Assembly (NCBI RefSeq): GCF_001545155.1
Contig: NZ_CP014226.1
Span: 1,858,846-1,922,845, forward strand
Length of the DNA: 64,000 nucleotides
Source of the DNA: Halomonas chromatireducens
GTDB taxonomy: Bacteria; Pseudomonadota; Gammaproteobacteria; Pseudomonadales; Halomonadaceae
Reading direction: 5' to 3'
The notes beneath the pieces are model-generated. The model worked only from the letters and a program-made list of their open reading frames with translations, was not told the origin of the DNA and made no database searches. A program made the translations under genes and the position numbers. Of the stretch, positions 31,578 to 40,732 are shown in pieces. Position 1 is the first letter of the stretch, and each line of letters begins with the position of its first letter.

Positions 31578-32972
31578 TCAGCCGTCGCTTCCCGGCTTTT
31601 TTATCAGCAGGGAATAGCGGATTTCCTCAACCTCCTCGAAGTGAAGCAGCTTATCGATCAGGGCTCGCGTCAACTGCTTTCCTTCATGCAGCAAGAGCAT
31701 CCCGGCCTCGGAGTACAGGTCCTTGGCTAGCACCATCCCGGGCTGGAGCTTGCTGCTGTCCAGGGATAGCACTGACTCCCCTATCACCCCCAAGTCGGGA
31801 GCCTGTTCAAGGCATAGTTTGAGGAAGGAGGCACACAGCTCTGGATCGTAGACGCGTCCCGAGAACTTGCGCAGCAGCTCCAGGGCTTGCTGGCGTGGCA
31901 GCTTGTTCGGCAGGATCATCCCGCGCTGCAGTTCAATGTAGTCGACTGCAAGGCCCAGTAGGCGAGCCCCGAAGGGGATGGCTTGCTGTTCCAGCTGGTC
32001 GGGATAGCCCCCACCATTCCACCGCTCGCGATGGTGACGCACGATCCGGGCAGTGCCATCAAGGTGATCCAGCGCCATCAGTAGGCTTTCACCGACTTCC
32101 GGGTAGCGCTGATAGGCTTTCTGGTCCTCGGCAAAGAGGCGCTGTGAGGGAGTGGTGAGCATGTGGTCGTTCCAGCTCAATCTGCCCAGGTTATAGAGCG
32201 CTGCCGCCATCAGCAGGTCGTGCTTGAGCTCATCTTCCAGTTCATGCACTTCGCAAAACGCCCGAACCAGGGCATCGACCTGGGCATTGGTCTGCAAACG
32301 GCTGGGGAGCCTCAGGTTGATCAGTGAGGAAAACACCCGTGTGGTAGTGACATGGCTGTGCTCCAGTTCTGTGTAGGCGGCTTCCAGCATGGCGGAAAGC
32401 TGCTCCAGCTCCTGGCTGCGTGTCTCTACGCGTTTTTCCAGACTGGCATTGAGTTCGATCAGTTCTTGGTTCTGCTCCTGGGTGAGCTGCTCTAGCCGAT
32501 CCCTTTCACGCTCTGACTGCTGGTGGGCGAGGGCCTGGCGCAGCGTCTGGCATAGCTCATCGGCTTTCCAGGGAATGCCGACGAAGCTGTAGATATGCCC
32601 CTCGTTGATGGCACGCACGATGGCGTTCATATCGCTCTGGCTGTCGAGCAATATACGCAGGCAATGCGGCCAGCCCTGCTCAATGCGGTTCAAGAGGTCG
32701 ATGCCACCCATGTCGGGCATGCGTGCGTTGGCCATGACCAGGTCGATCTCTTCTTCATCCAACACCGTCAGAGCGGCTTCGCCGCCCTTGGCTGTCAGCA
32801 AGCGACAGCCCTCCTGTTCCAGCGTAGCGGCAAGAAGTGCGAGCGTATCGGCATCGCTATCGACCAGAAGCAGCGTGGCCGGTGGAGGCTGCGACGCCAT
32901 TTCCCCTGTCTGTGACACCGTTGCTATTTCCACGGGGTCCAAGCCGTCGTTGTGACTATCGGTTTGCGGCAT
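31578..32972 (-). CDS. Pseudo-receiver/HD-like regulator, paralogue of the 29141-30526 gene
   Basis: 464 aa from MPQTD (GGGAGG upstream). It aligns along its length with the receiver-HD protein of the same cluster, but the receiver has lost its active site: the phospho-acceptor Asp is Asn (VMANARMPDMGG against VISDCLMPGMDG), Thr is Asp (LLDSQSD) and Lys is Ile (VGIPWKAD). The HD dyad is again Tyr-Asn (ALYNLGRLSWND), and the later motif is RHHRERWNGGGYP. It cannot be a normal phospho-switch. It may act as a decoy or a constitutive partner of its paralogue. It lies 197 bp upstream of the kinase gene. Confidence 0.85.
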   Translation of the reverse strand: MPQTDSHNDGLDPVEIATVSQTGEMASQPPPATLLLVDSDADTLALLAATLEQEGCRLLTAKGGEAALTVLDEEEIDLVMANARMPDMGGIDLLNRIEQGWPHCLRILLDSQSDMNAIVRAINEGHIYSFVGIPWKADELCQTLRQALAHQQSERERDRLEQLTQEQNQELIELNASLEKRVETRSQELEQLSAMLEAAYTELEHSHVTTTRVFSSLINLRLPSRLQTNAQVDALVRAFCEVHELEDELKHDLLMAAALYNLGRLSWNDHMLTTPSQRLFAEDQKAYQRYPEVGESLLMALDHLDGTARIVRHHRERWNGGGYPDQLEQQAIPFGARLLGLAVDYIELQRGMILPNKLPRQQALELLRKFSGRVYDPELCASFLKLCLEQAPDLGVIGESVLSLDSSKLQPGMVLAKDLYSEAGMLLLHEGKQLTRALIDKLLHFEEVEEIRYSLLIKKPGSDG

Positions 32973-33003
32973 CCACCCTCCCGGCTCCAGGTTGCGCGCC
33001 AAG

Positions 33004-33486
33004 CTAGAGATTCGCCAGCACTGCGTCGACGCTGCTCTTGTCGACCACGCCGCGTTCGGTATCGACACCGATATACTGCACCACGCCATCGTCGGCGATC
33101 AGGGCGTAGCGCAGACTGCGCAATCCCATGCCGGCGGAACTCCGGTCGTTCTCCAGGCCTGCCGCTCGTGTGAAGTCGGCATTGCCGTCGGCCAGCATCA
33201 GGATAGCCTGGGCATTCTGGTCCTTCTGCCAGGCGCCTATGACGAAGGCATCGTTGACCGAGAGGCAGGCCAGGGTATCGACGCCACGCGCCAGCACCTC
33301 GTCGGCTTTCACCACGAAGCCCGGCATGTGCGTGTTGGAGCAGCCCGGAGTAAAGGCGCCAGGTACGCCGAAGAGCACCACGCGCTTGCCCGCGAACAGC
33401 TCACCGGTGGCGATATCTTCAGGACCGTCTGGCCCGTTGGTCTTGAGGGTGACGTTCGGGATGGTGTCGCCTACGGAAAGAGGCAT
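33004..33486 (-). CDS. Peroxiredoxin (Prx5/AhpE-like, thioredoxin fold)
   Basis: 160 aa. The active site PGAFTPGCSNTHMPGF carries the peroxidatic Cys49 with the P-x3-T-x2-C pattern of the Prx5 group. It reduces hydrogen peroxide and organic peroxides; the reductant (glutathione/glutaredoxin or thioredoxin) is not encoded next to it. It starts MPLSVGDTIPNV. It lies 31 bp upstream of the pseudo-receiver gene in the same direction and may be transcribed with it. A close paralogue is at 41177-41653. Confidence 0.92.
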   Translation of the reverse strand: MPLSVGDTIPNVTLKTNGPDGPEDIATGELFAGKRVVLFGVPGAFTPGCSNTHMPGFVVKADEVLARGVDTLACLSVNDAFVIGAWQKDQNAQAILMLADGNADFTRAAGLENDRSSAGMGLRSLRYALIADDGVVQYIGVDTERGVVDKSSVDAVLANL

Positions 33487-33548
33487 GTATTGACTCCAGG
33501 CTTGAGGGAGGGGTGAGGGCCGGACTGCGTTCGATCAATGTACTGTGT

Positions 33549-33968
33549 TCAACTTCCCTGATAGGCGTCGAAAACTTCCTGCCCGGTCATGTCGTGAGTC
33601 TCGTTGGCGAAGGTATAGTAGTTCGGCTTCTGGTCGATGAAGATCTGAGTATCGAAGGTCCAGGCCTCGCCGCCGTCGACCAGGCCCACTGGGATGGCAT
33701 AGTGGTCGCCGGTCTTCAGGCGATAGAAGAGGTGAGTCCCGCAGCGCTGACAGAAGCCACGCTCGGCCCACTCCGAGGAGGAATACACCGTAATGTTCTC
33801 CTCGCCATCCATCTCGACTTCGCTGACCGATTCCAGGGCCAGCATGGGGCCGCCGCTCCAGGTTCGGCACATGCTGCAGTGGCAGGCGCCCAGGTTTTGC
33901 TTGCGGGCAACTACGCCAAGCTGTACGGCACCGCAAAGGCAACTTCCGCGTGCGGTCATCCCTTCCAT
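33549..33968 (-). CDS. GFA/CENP-V family zinc protein
   Basis: 139 aa. Cysteines in GSCLCGAVQ, CHCSMCRTWSG and CQRCGTHL form the zinc sites of the glutathione-dependent formaldehyde-activating (GFA) family. Most members of this family do not have a proven role in formaldehyde metabolism, so the function is left open. GGGAGG before the ATG supports the start. It is a short gene between a peroxiredoxin and an HDAC-like gene, all on the minus strand, with a 62-bp gap to the peroxiredoxin. Confidence 0.88.
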   Translation of the reverse strand: MEGMTARGSCLCGAVQLGVVARKQNLGACHCSMCRTWSGGPMLALESVSEVEMDGEENITVYSSSEWAERGFCQRCGTHLFYRLKTGDHYAIPVGLVDGGEAWTFDTQIFIDQKPNYYTFANETHDMTGQEVFDAYQGS

Positions 33969-34095
33969 CGTTGCTTCCTCCCGGTTTGAGCAGGGCTTTG
34001 ATCGCGAGCCATCACATGGCTCCGGTTGCTTCTAACATCGGCTGCTTCAATAGCGACATTGTAGCGGTTAGTCCATACGCGGGTCTGACCCCTCT

Positions 34096-35259
34096 TCAAC
34101 CCTGTTCCTGCGCTGAGAAGGCGGGTCGATGAAAGGCGGCTGCTGCTTCCACCTCGGCGAGGCCGGTGAGGCCGGGCTCCGGGGCCTCGGCGCCGGCGAG
34201 CACCGACAGCACCGTTCTCACGCCGCGGGACAGGGAGAGCAGGTGATACCCCCCTTCCAGCACGAAGACCAGCCGACTGTCACAGTGCTTTTTGGCAAGG
34301 TCCTGCAGCATGCGTGTCATTGACGCGAAGCCCTCGTAGGAGACATTCAGCGCCAGGTCGAAAGGGTGAGGGTCGAACCCGACCGATACCAGAATCAGGT
34401 CTGGCTTAAAGGAGTCCGTGGCGGGGATCAGGATGTCCTCGAAGGCCTTCAGGTAGGCTCGGTCTCCGGATCCTGCCGGCATGGGCACATTGATGGTGGT
34501 GCCTTCACCGAGGCCCACGCCGACATCCTCGAGGTTGCCGGTGCCGGGATAGAAAGGGGAGGAGCGGTGGATATCGAAGAGCATCACGTCGGGATCGGCC
34601 CAGAAGATGTCCTGGGTACCGTTGGCGTGATGGGCGTCCCAATCGACGATCAAGACGCGTTCGCAGCCAAGCTTCGCCCTGGCATGGGCCGCTGCCACGG
34701 CCACGTTGTTGAACAGGCAGAAGCCACGGGCGCGAACAGGTTCGGCGTGATGGCCGGGTGGCCGAACCAGGGCGAAGGCGCTCTGAGTTCGCCCCTCGAT
34801 GACGGCTTCCACCGCGGCGATGGTGGTGCCGGCGGCCACTTCTGCCGCCTCAACGCTCCCAGGGGAGACGGCGGTGGTATCGACGTCGAGCCAGGCATTG
34901 TGGCCGCGCAGCTCAAAGACATGGTCCAGATAGGAGCTGGTATGGACTCGCCCCAGCTGCTCGCGAGTGGCGGCTTTGCCACTCTCGAATAGCAGGCCGG
35001 GTACCGGTTCGAGTTCGAGCAGCTGTCGAATGGCAGTCAGCCGTCCGGCATGTTCCGGGTAGACCCAGGGAACCTTGAGTGCCGACAGGAGTTCGCGTAC
35101 ACGCCGGTCCATGCGCCCCGGCAGGAAGGGGGCATCGGAATCCGGTTTATGTGCCAGAACACGCTCATCGTAGAAGACGGTTACCTGGTTTGTATCGGCC
35201 ACTGGCAGTACTCCTTGCACAGGCGCTGCGGGCATTGAGTGGTGCAGCGCTTCATCCAT
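34096..35259 (-). CDS. Histone-deacetylase-family hydrolase (acetylpolyamine amidohydrolase-like)
   Basis: 387 aa. Catalytic features of the arginase/deacetylase fold are intact: RPPGHHAEP with the His pair, DWDAHHANGTQ and SVGFDPH giving the Asp-His-Asp zinc ligands, and LEGGYHL with the active-site Tyr. Bacterial members remove acetyl groups from polyamines, small amides or proteins. No ribosome site is strong; the start at 35259 is the longest, and MPAAP at 35235 is an alternative. It ends 52 bp after the LysR gene in the same direction, though its role there is not clear. Confidence 0.9.
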   Translation of the reverse strand: MDEALHHSMPAAPVQGVLPVADTNQVTVFYDERVLAHKPDSDAPFLPGRMDRRVRELLSALKVPWVYPEHAGRLTAIRQLLELEPVPGLLFESGKAATREQLGRVHTSSYLDHVFELRGHNAWLDVDTTAVSPGSVEAAEVAAGTTIAAVEAVIEGRTQSAFALVRPPGHHAEPVRARGFCLFNNVAVAAAHARAKLGCERVLIVDWDAHHANGTQDIFWADPDVMLFDIHRSSPFYPGTGNLEDVGVGLGEGTTINVPMPAGSGDRAYLKAFEDILIPATDSFKPDLILVSVGFDPHPFDLALNVSYEGFASMTRMLQDLAKKHCDSRLVFVLEGGYHLLSLSRGVRTVLSVLAGAEAPEPGLTGLAEVEAAAAFHRPAFSAQEQG

Positions 35260-35310
35260 ATGGGCAAGGATAGTCGAGGGAGTGGTGACATGTCGTTCTC
35301 TGGCGGGACG

Positions 35311-36222
35311 TTATGGCGAAGAGACGGCTTCCGCTGGCGTTGCGCTTGCCTGGATCATGGCGTGGAGCGCCGCGGCGGCCGCCGAGAGGGCATCGCGCCG
35401 GCGCATCACGATCCCCAGTTCGCGACGGATGGTCGGCGTCACCAGGGGGCGGTGGTCGATACCCTCCGAGGCGATCTGGCGAAAGCTGAGCGAAGGCAGC
35501 ACGCTTATTCCCAGGCCGGCGGCCACCATGCGTCCTACCGTGGCGATCTGGCTGGCATCGCAGATGATATCCAGTGGCTGGCCCACTTCCATCATGATGC
35601 GATCGATATCCTGGCGTGAGCTGGAAAGACGATTGATGCCGATGAATGGCTGTCTTGCCAGCTGCGCCCACTCGACGCTTGCCTGCGCAAGCAGCGGGTG
35701 TCCCAGGGGGCAGACCGCCACATAACGGTCCACGAGCACCGGCTCGAAGACGAGATCCTCGGCATCCTGGGGCGACACCGACAGCCCCATGTCGGCGCGC
35801 CCCTCGCGCACCATCTGGTTTACCTGCTCGGCCAGCACGTCGTGAAGGCTCAGGTTGATGCGCGGGTAGCGGGCGTGAAAGTCTGCGATGATTCCCGGCA
35901 GCAGGCCGGCGGCCAGCGTAGGCAATGCCGCCACGGTGACCTTGCCGCGCTGCTTGGAGAAGCGTTCGCCGAGGTCGGCGAAGGCTTCGTTCCAGTCGTT
36001 GAGCAGGCGCACGGCTACCGGCAGGAAGGCGTCACCTTCCGGGGTAAGCGTCAACTGGCGAGTGCTGCGTGAGAACAGCGGGCCGCCCACCGTCTCTTCC
36101 AGCTTGCGAATGGCGATGGAGATGGCCGGCTGGGACAAGTGAATGCGCTCGCTGGCCTCGGCCAGGCTGCGGGAGTGGGCGACGGCAACGAAGGCCCTGA
36201 GCTGTTGAATGCTGGGGTTCAT
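35311..36222 (-). CDS. LysR-family regulator, divergent from the TRAP operon
   Basis: 303 aa. The N-terminal winged helix (QQLRAFVAVAHSRSLAEASERIHLSQPAISIAIRKLE) is followed by a periplasmic-binding-like effector domain. It resembles CynR/CbL-like regulators in general form only. Its divergent position, 202 bp from the TAXI-type solute receptor gene, suggests it controls that uptake operon in response to its substrate. The intergenic region is AT-rich and has two short inverted repeats that may be its operator. Confidence 0.9.
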   Translation of the reverse strand: MNPSIQQLRAFVAVAHSRSLAEASERIHLSQPAISIAIRKLEETVGGPLFSRSTRQLTLTPEGDAFLPVAVRLLNDWNEAFADLGERFSKQRGKVTVAALPTLAAGLLPGIIADFHARYPRINLSLHDVLAEQVNQMVREGRADMGLSVSPQDAEDLVFEPVLVDRYVAVCPLGHPLLAQASVEWAQLARQPFIGINRLSSSRQDIDRIMMEVGQPLDIICDASQIATVGRMVAAGLGISVLPSLSFRQIASEGIDHRPLVTPTIRRELGIVMRRRDALSAAAAALHAMIQASATPAEAVSSP

Positions 36223-36226
36223 TTAT

Positions 36227-36268
36227 AAAGTAAAACACACTTTAAAAACTATTCAATATACAAAATAG
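36227..36268. promoter_or_regulatory. Candidate LysR operator and promoter region
   Basis: Two inverted repeats lie just upstream of the regulator gene: AAAGT-aaaacac-ACTTT (36227-36243) and CTATT-N10-AATAG (36249-36268). The stretch is much more AT-rich than the genes on either side. LysR proteins often bind T-N11-A dyads near their own start. Confidence 0.4.
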
Positions 36269-36356
36269 TCGACGCCCACCATTCTGCTACTGGGACTTCC
36301 ATCCTCTCTATCCGGTTTGCCAAGCAACCATTCCGGTATCGAGTTCATCACAGCCA

Positions 36357-36395
36357 GTCACCACAACAAGTCATCACAACAAGTCACCACAACAA
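36357..36395 (+). repeat. Three tandem 13-bp repeats in the TRAP operon leader
   Basis: GTCACCACAACAA, GTCATCACAACAA, GTCACCACAACAA in direct succession, 29 bases before the ATG of the solute receptor gene. The stretch has no stop in one frame and little secondary structure. Confidence 0.85.
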
Positions 36396-36424
36396 TGAGC
36401 CCACCGCCGGGCCAAGGAGCCACC

Positions 36425-37405
36425 ATGAAAACGACACTCAAGACGACGCTCACCGCCATGGCCGCCAGCGTCGGCCTGCTTGCCGCCGCGTCTGCCGTAC
36501 AGGCCAACGAACGCCTGCTGATCGGCTCGACGTCGAGTTCCTCCAGCCACTATGGCTACTTCGTCGCCGTCAACCAGATCATCAACAGCCAGGTCGAGGG
36601 TGTCAGTGCCTCGGTTGCCGAGACCGGCGCCACCGTGGACAACCTGCGCCGCCTCGGTCGCAACCAGATCGACATGGGGCTGGTGACCACCAACACCGGC
36701 TACCATGCCTATGCCGGCCTCGAGGACTTCGACGGCCGCCCCGTGGATAGCCGGCTGCTGTGGGTCTATACCGTGGCGCCCCAGAACGTGGTGATGCGCC
36801 AGGATGCCGAGGTTGCCACCCTTGAAGAGCTCGAGGGGGTTCGCTTCAACCCGGGGATTACCGGTTCGGCCACCGAGAAGACCACTGAAGCCGTCATGCG
36901 CACTCTTGGCATTTCGCCCGACTACGTGCGTGGCTCCACCACCGATATCGTCGATGCCATGAAGGACGGGCGCGTCATGGGCTCGGCCAAGTCCGGCGTC
37001 GGCAATCGCCTCGACGGCTCGAGCATGGATATCGCCACCTTCACGCCGATCAGCGTGCTGTCGCTTTCCGATGAACAGGCCGACACGCTGCGCGCCGAGA
37101 TGCCGGATGTGGCCATCGTCGATATCCCGGAAGGCGCCGGCGAGGGCATTGCCGCCTATACCACCTGGGCCTTCGGCGTGGCTGTGCATGCCCACCCGGA
37201 CCTCGACGAGGAGACCGCCTACCAGATCGTCAAGGCGGTGATGGAGAACCCCGAGCCCCAGGCCAACGCCTTCTCCGCGGTACGCGACGCCGACCTCGCT
37301 GGGATGACCCTCGAAGTGGGCACCGTGCCGCTGCATGCCGGTGCTGCCCGTTACTTCGAGGAGCAGGGCCACGAGATTCCCGATGCCCTGAAGCCTGCCC
37401 AGTAA
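36425..37405 (+). CDS. TAXI-family TRAP transporter solute receptor
   Basis: 326 aa. A signal peptide of about 27 residues ends VQA|NE. The mature protein has LLIGSTSSSSSHYGYF and RRLGRNQIDMGLVTTNTGYHAYAG, typical of the TAXI branch, and FNPGITGSATEKTTEAVM in the binding cleft. It captures a small organic acid in the periplasm and delivers it to the fused permease encoded next. AAGGAG before the ATG supports the start. The substrate is unknown; the AtuA-type genes downstream hint at a carboxylate that is broken down by them. Confidence 0.9.
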   Translation: MKTTLKTTLTAMAASVGLLAAASAVQANERLLIGSTSSSSSHYGYFVAVNQIINSQVEGVSASVAETGATVDNLRRLGRNQIDMGLVTTNTGYHAYAGLEDFDGRPVDSRLLWVYTVAPQNVVMRQDAEVATLEELEGVRFNPGITGSATEKTTEAVMRTLGISPDYVRGSTTDIVDAMKDGRVMGSAKSGVGNRLDGSSMDIATFTPISVLSLSDEQADTLRAEMPDVAIVDIPEGAGEGIAAYTTWAFGVAVHAHPDLDEETAYQIVKAVMENPEPQANAFSAVRDADLAGMTLEVGTVPLHAGAARYFEEQGHEIPDALKPAQ

Positions 37406-37427
37406 CGGCGATCGATAGGTGCCTGCC

Positions 37428-39347
37428 ATGCGCGCGAACCTGACCAAAGTGCTGGCCCTGATGCTGGGCGGGCTGATTCTCTATACCTCGGCCACCGGCC
37501 CCTTCGAGAGCCTGGTCCAGCGCAGCGTCTTTCTCGCGCTGGTGATCCTGCTGGGGTTGGTCATCTACCCACTGGGGGCCGGCAAGCGCTGGCGCCCGCT
37601 GGGGTTGGCCGTCGACCTGATCCTGGCGGTGGGCGTGGTGCTGGCCTGCGGCTACGTGGCCATGAACCATGACCGTATTCTGGTGGAGCTGCCCTGGGCA
37701 TCGGCCCGGGACATGCTGTTCACCGGCGTATTGCTGGTGGCCATTCTCGAGCTGTCGCGCCGCGCCATCGGGGTCATCTTCCCGCTGCTGGTGATGGCGG
37801 GGCTGGCCTATGCCTGGCTGGGGGCCGCCATTCCCGGGCCGCTGGGGCACCGTGGTTTCGATGTCTACTACATCACCGAGACCATCTACCTGGGAGACCT
37901 GGGCGTCTGGGGCATGCTGGTGGGCGTGGCGGCCACGACCATCGCCGCCTTCGTGCTGTTCGGCTGCCTGCTGCTGCACACCGGTGGCGGCCAGACCTTC
38001 ATGGACATGGCGCTGCGCATCAGTGGCCGCTCGCCGGGCGGGGCCGCCAAGGTGGCCACCGTGGCCTCGGGGCTGTTCGGCATGGTCAGCGGCAGTGCGG
38101 TGGCCAACGTGGCCACCACCGGCAACTTCACCATCCCGATGATGAAGCGGCTCAACTACCCGCGGCCCTTTGCCTCCGGCGTGGAGGCGGTGGCCTCCAC
38201 CGGCGGCCAGATCGCTCCGCCTATCCTGGGGGCGGCGGCCTTCATCATGGCCGAGATCCTCGGCGAGAGTTACCTGCGCATCGCGCTTGCAGCACTGCTG
38301 CCGGCGGTCCTCTTCTACCTCGGCGTGTTCCTGACCATCCACCTGGTAGCCAAGCGCCGCAACCTTCAGGTAGTGCCCGACGACGAGCTGCCCACCTGGC
38401 CGGAAGTGCTTCGTCCCGAACGAATCATTCCAATCCTGGCTGCGCTGGGCGGGCTCTTCTACGGGGTGCTCAGCGGACGCTCGATCCAGTTATCGGCCTT
38501 CTATGGCATCCTGATGACGTTCTTGACCTTTGTGCCCTTCGCCCTGCTGGCGAGAAGGCCGCTGCGTGAGATCGTCGGCAAGCTGCTCTCGGGGCTGATG
38601 GATGCCGGCAAGGGCATGGTGATCATCGGCGTGTTGCTCGCCGGTGCCCAGATCCTGGTGGCGATGATCGGCATGACCGGTATCGGCGTGACCCTGGCCA
38701 GCCTGATCGTCAATGTCGGTGGTGAATCCCTGTTCCTGGTGGCCTTTATCGTCGGCGGCGTGTGCCTGATCCTGGGTATGGGCATTCCCACCACCGCTGC
38801 CTACGTGCTGGTGGCGTCGGTGCTGGCGCCGGCACTGACCACCATCGGCGTCGAGCCGCTGATTGCCCACCTCTTCGTGTTCTACTTCGCCACGCTGTCG
38901 GTAATCACCCCGCCGGTGTGTGTCGCGGTATTCGTCGCGGCGGGTATCGCCGGTACCAACTGGCTGCCAGCGGCAGGGGAGGCCGTGCGCCTGGCGGCGG
39001 CGATCTACGTCATTCCCTTCCTGCTGCTGATCTACCCGGCCCTGGCCGGCTTCGGCAGCTGGGTCGATATCCTGCTGGCCAGCTCCCAGGGCGTGGTGTT
39101 CGTGCTTGCCTTCGCCACGCTGATGTCGCGGGTGGCGATCACCGGCAGTCGTATCCTGGACGTGGCCGGACTGCTGCTGGTGGTCGGGCTGGCGTTGACG
39201 CCCGGCTGGTTGACCACGATAGGCGCCCTGCTGGTGCTGGGGGGACTCTATGCCCGTAACCGACAGCGAATTTCAGCGACGGCCCACGCTTTGGGTTCAG
39301 GCACGCCGAAGCCCCAGGGCGTCCATGCCAAGGAGACGCACCCATGA
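37428..39347 (+). CDS. TRAP transporter fused permease (4TM + 12TM)
   Basis: 639 aa, with about 15-18 hydrophobic helices. The N-terminal part corresponds to the small DctQ-like subunit and the rest to DctM. Conserved DctM segments include SGSAVANVATTGNFTIPMMKR, STGGQIAPPILGAAAFIMAE, LGMGIPTTAAYVL and FYFATLSVITPPVC. TAXI systems use this fused form and are driven by sodium or proton gradients. The ATG at 37428 with AGGTG is used. Its stop overlaps the AtuA start (ATGA), so uptake and enzyme genes are coupled. Confidence 0.92.
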   Translation: MRANLTKVLALMLGGLILYTSATGPFESLVQRSVFLALVILLGLVIYPLGAGKRWRPLGLAVDLILAVGVVLACGYVAMNHDRILVELPWASARDMLFTGVLLVAILELSRRAIGVIFPLLVMAGLAYAWLGAAIPGPLGHRGFDVYYITETIYLGDLGVWGMLVGVAATTIAAFVLFGCLLLHTGGGQTFMDMALRISGRSPGGAAKVATVASGLFGMVSGSAVANVATTGNFTIPMMKRLNYPRPFASGVEAVASTGGQIAPPILGAAAFIMAEILGESYLRIALAALLPAVLFYLGVFLTIHLVAKRRNLQVVPDDELPTWPEVLRPERIIPILAALGGLFYGVLSGRSIQLSAFYGILMTFLTFVPFALLARRPLREIVGKLLSGLMDAGKGMVIIGVLLAGAQILVAMIGMTGIGVTLASLIVNVGGESLFLVAFIVGGVCLILGMGIPTTAAYVLVASVLAPALTTIGVEPLIAHLFVFYFATLSVITPPVCVAVFVAAGIAGTNWLPAAGEAVRLAAAIYVIPFLLLIYPALAGFGSWVDILLASSQGVVFVLAFATLMSRVAITGSRILDVAGLLLVVGLALTPGWLTTIGALLVLGGLYARNRQRISATAHALGSGTPKPQGVHAKETHP

Positions 39348-40732
39348 CCTTCCTGTTGGGTAGCGGGGCCGGCTTCTCCGGTGACCGTACCGATGCGGCG
39401 ATTCCCGTCGTGGCAGAGCTGATTCGCCGCGGACTGCCATCGGCCCTGGTATTCGAGACCCTGGGTGAGCGCACCCTGGCCGCCGCGCATCGGGCCATGC
39501 GCGAGGCTCCCGACGCGGGATACGAGCCCCTGCTGGCCGAGCTGCTAACGCCGGTGCTTGGCGATTGCCTGAGCCATGGCATCACTATCCTCGGCAACTT
39601 TGGCGCCGCCAATCCGGATGGCGCCTGCCATGTGGTTGCCGAACTGGCTGGGCGCGCTGGCTTTCCCCAGGCGCGGATTGGCCGGGTTCATGGCGATGAT
39701 ATCCGGGCGCGCCTCTCCAGCCTCGACCTGCAGCGCTGGGAGGCGGAAAACCGCGACCTGCCCGGTGAAGAGACGCTGATCTCCGCCAACGTCTACCTGG
39801 GCGCAGAGCCGCTGACCGAGGCGCTGGCGCTGGAAGCCGAGGTGGTGGTGACCGGGCGGGTGGCCGACCCGGCGCTGTTTCTGGCCCCTCTGGTACACCA
39901 TTTCGGCTGGGCCTGGGACGACTGGGATAGCCTGGCCGCCGGCATGATGGCCGGCCATCTCGCCGAGTGCGGGGCCCAGGTCAGCGGCGGCTATTTTGCC
40001 GATCCGGGATGCAAGGATGTGCCCAGCCTGGCGACGGTGGGCTACCCGATCATCGAGGTAGAGGAGGATGGCAGCCTGGTGGTCACCAAGCCCCCGGGCA
40101 CCGGCGGCTGCGTGACCGAACGTACCGTCAAGGAGCAGCTGCTCTACGAGGTCCACGATCCGGCCAACTACCTGACGCCCGACGTGGTGGTGGATCTCAC
40201 TTCCGTCGAGGTCAGGCAGGTCGGCCCCGATCGGGTGGCGGTCAGCGGCATTCGCGGCAAGGCGGCACCGCAGCGGCTCAAGACCACGGTCTGCTACGAG
40301 GGCGGCTGGCAGGGCGAGGCGGAGATCTCCTATGCCGGACCCAACGCCCTGGCCCGGGCGCAGCTCGCTGCCGAGGTGCTGCGCGAGCGGCTGACGTTTC
40401 GTGCGCCGCCGGAGCTGCGTACGCGACTGGACATCGTCGGTCTTGCCAGCGTCTTCGACAGCGATGCCGGCGACCTTCAGCGCACGATGCCAGGCAGCGC
40501 CAGCGGCGACTACCGCCTGCGGCTGGCCGCGGAACATGCCGAGCGCCGCTGGGTGGCGCGAGCAACCCAGGAGCTGCTGGCGCTCTACTGCGCCGGTCCG
40601 GCAGGGGGCGGCGGCGTGCGGCGTCATTTTCAGCGGCGGGTATGCACGGCCTCCTACCTGGTCAAGCGCAGTGACGTGGAAGCCTTTGCCACGCTGTTCG
40701 AAAAAAGGAGCCACTACCATGTCGCCAGTTGA
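39344..40732 (+). CDS. AtuA-family protein (acyclic terpene utilization, DUF1446)
   Basis: 462 aa. It has the family pattern: GSGAGFSGDRTDAAIPVVAEL at the start, HGITILGNFGAANPDGAC, VVVTGRVADPALFLAPLVHHFGW and GGYFADPGCKDVP. AtuA is needed for citronellol and geraniol breakdown in Pseudomonas, where its exact reaction is not settled. No other atu genes (geranyl-CoA carboxylase and so on) are here, so a different hydroxy- or branched-acid substrate is likely. It is coupled to the TRAP permease and overlaps the next gene by 14 bases. Confidence 0.85.
   Translation: MTFLLGSGAGFSGDRTDAAIPVVAELIRRGLPSALVFETLGERTLAAAHRAMREAPDAGYEPLLAELLTPVLGDCLSHGITILGNFGAANPDGACHVVAELAGRAGFPQARIGRVHGDDIRARLSSLDLQRWEAENRDLPGEETLISANVYLGAEPLTEALALEAEVVVTGRVADPALFLAPLVHHFGWAWDDWDSLAAGMMAGHLAECGAQVSGGYFADPGCKDVPSLATVGYPIIEVEEDGSLVVTKPPGTGGCVTERTVKEQLLYEVHDPANYLTPDVVVDLTSVEVRQVGPDRVAVSGIRGKAAPQRLKTTVCYEGGWQGEAEISYAGPNALARAQLAAEVLRERLTFRAPPELRTRLDIVGLASVFDSDAGDLQRTMPGSASGDYRLRLAAEHAERRWVARATQELLALYCAGPAGGGGVRRHFQRRVCTASYLVKRSDVEAFATLFEKRSHYHVAS

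Noticed and set aside
36374..38342. Long minus-strand frames over the TRAP genes (357 and 370 codons)
   Set aside because: They mirror well-conserved transporter genes and have Gly/His/Gln-rich composition with no family.
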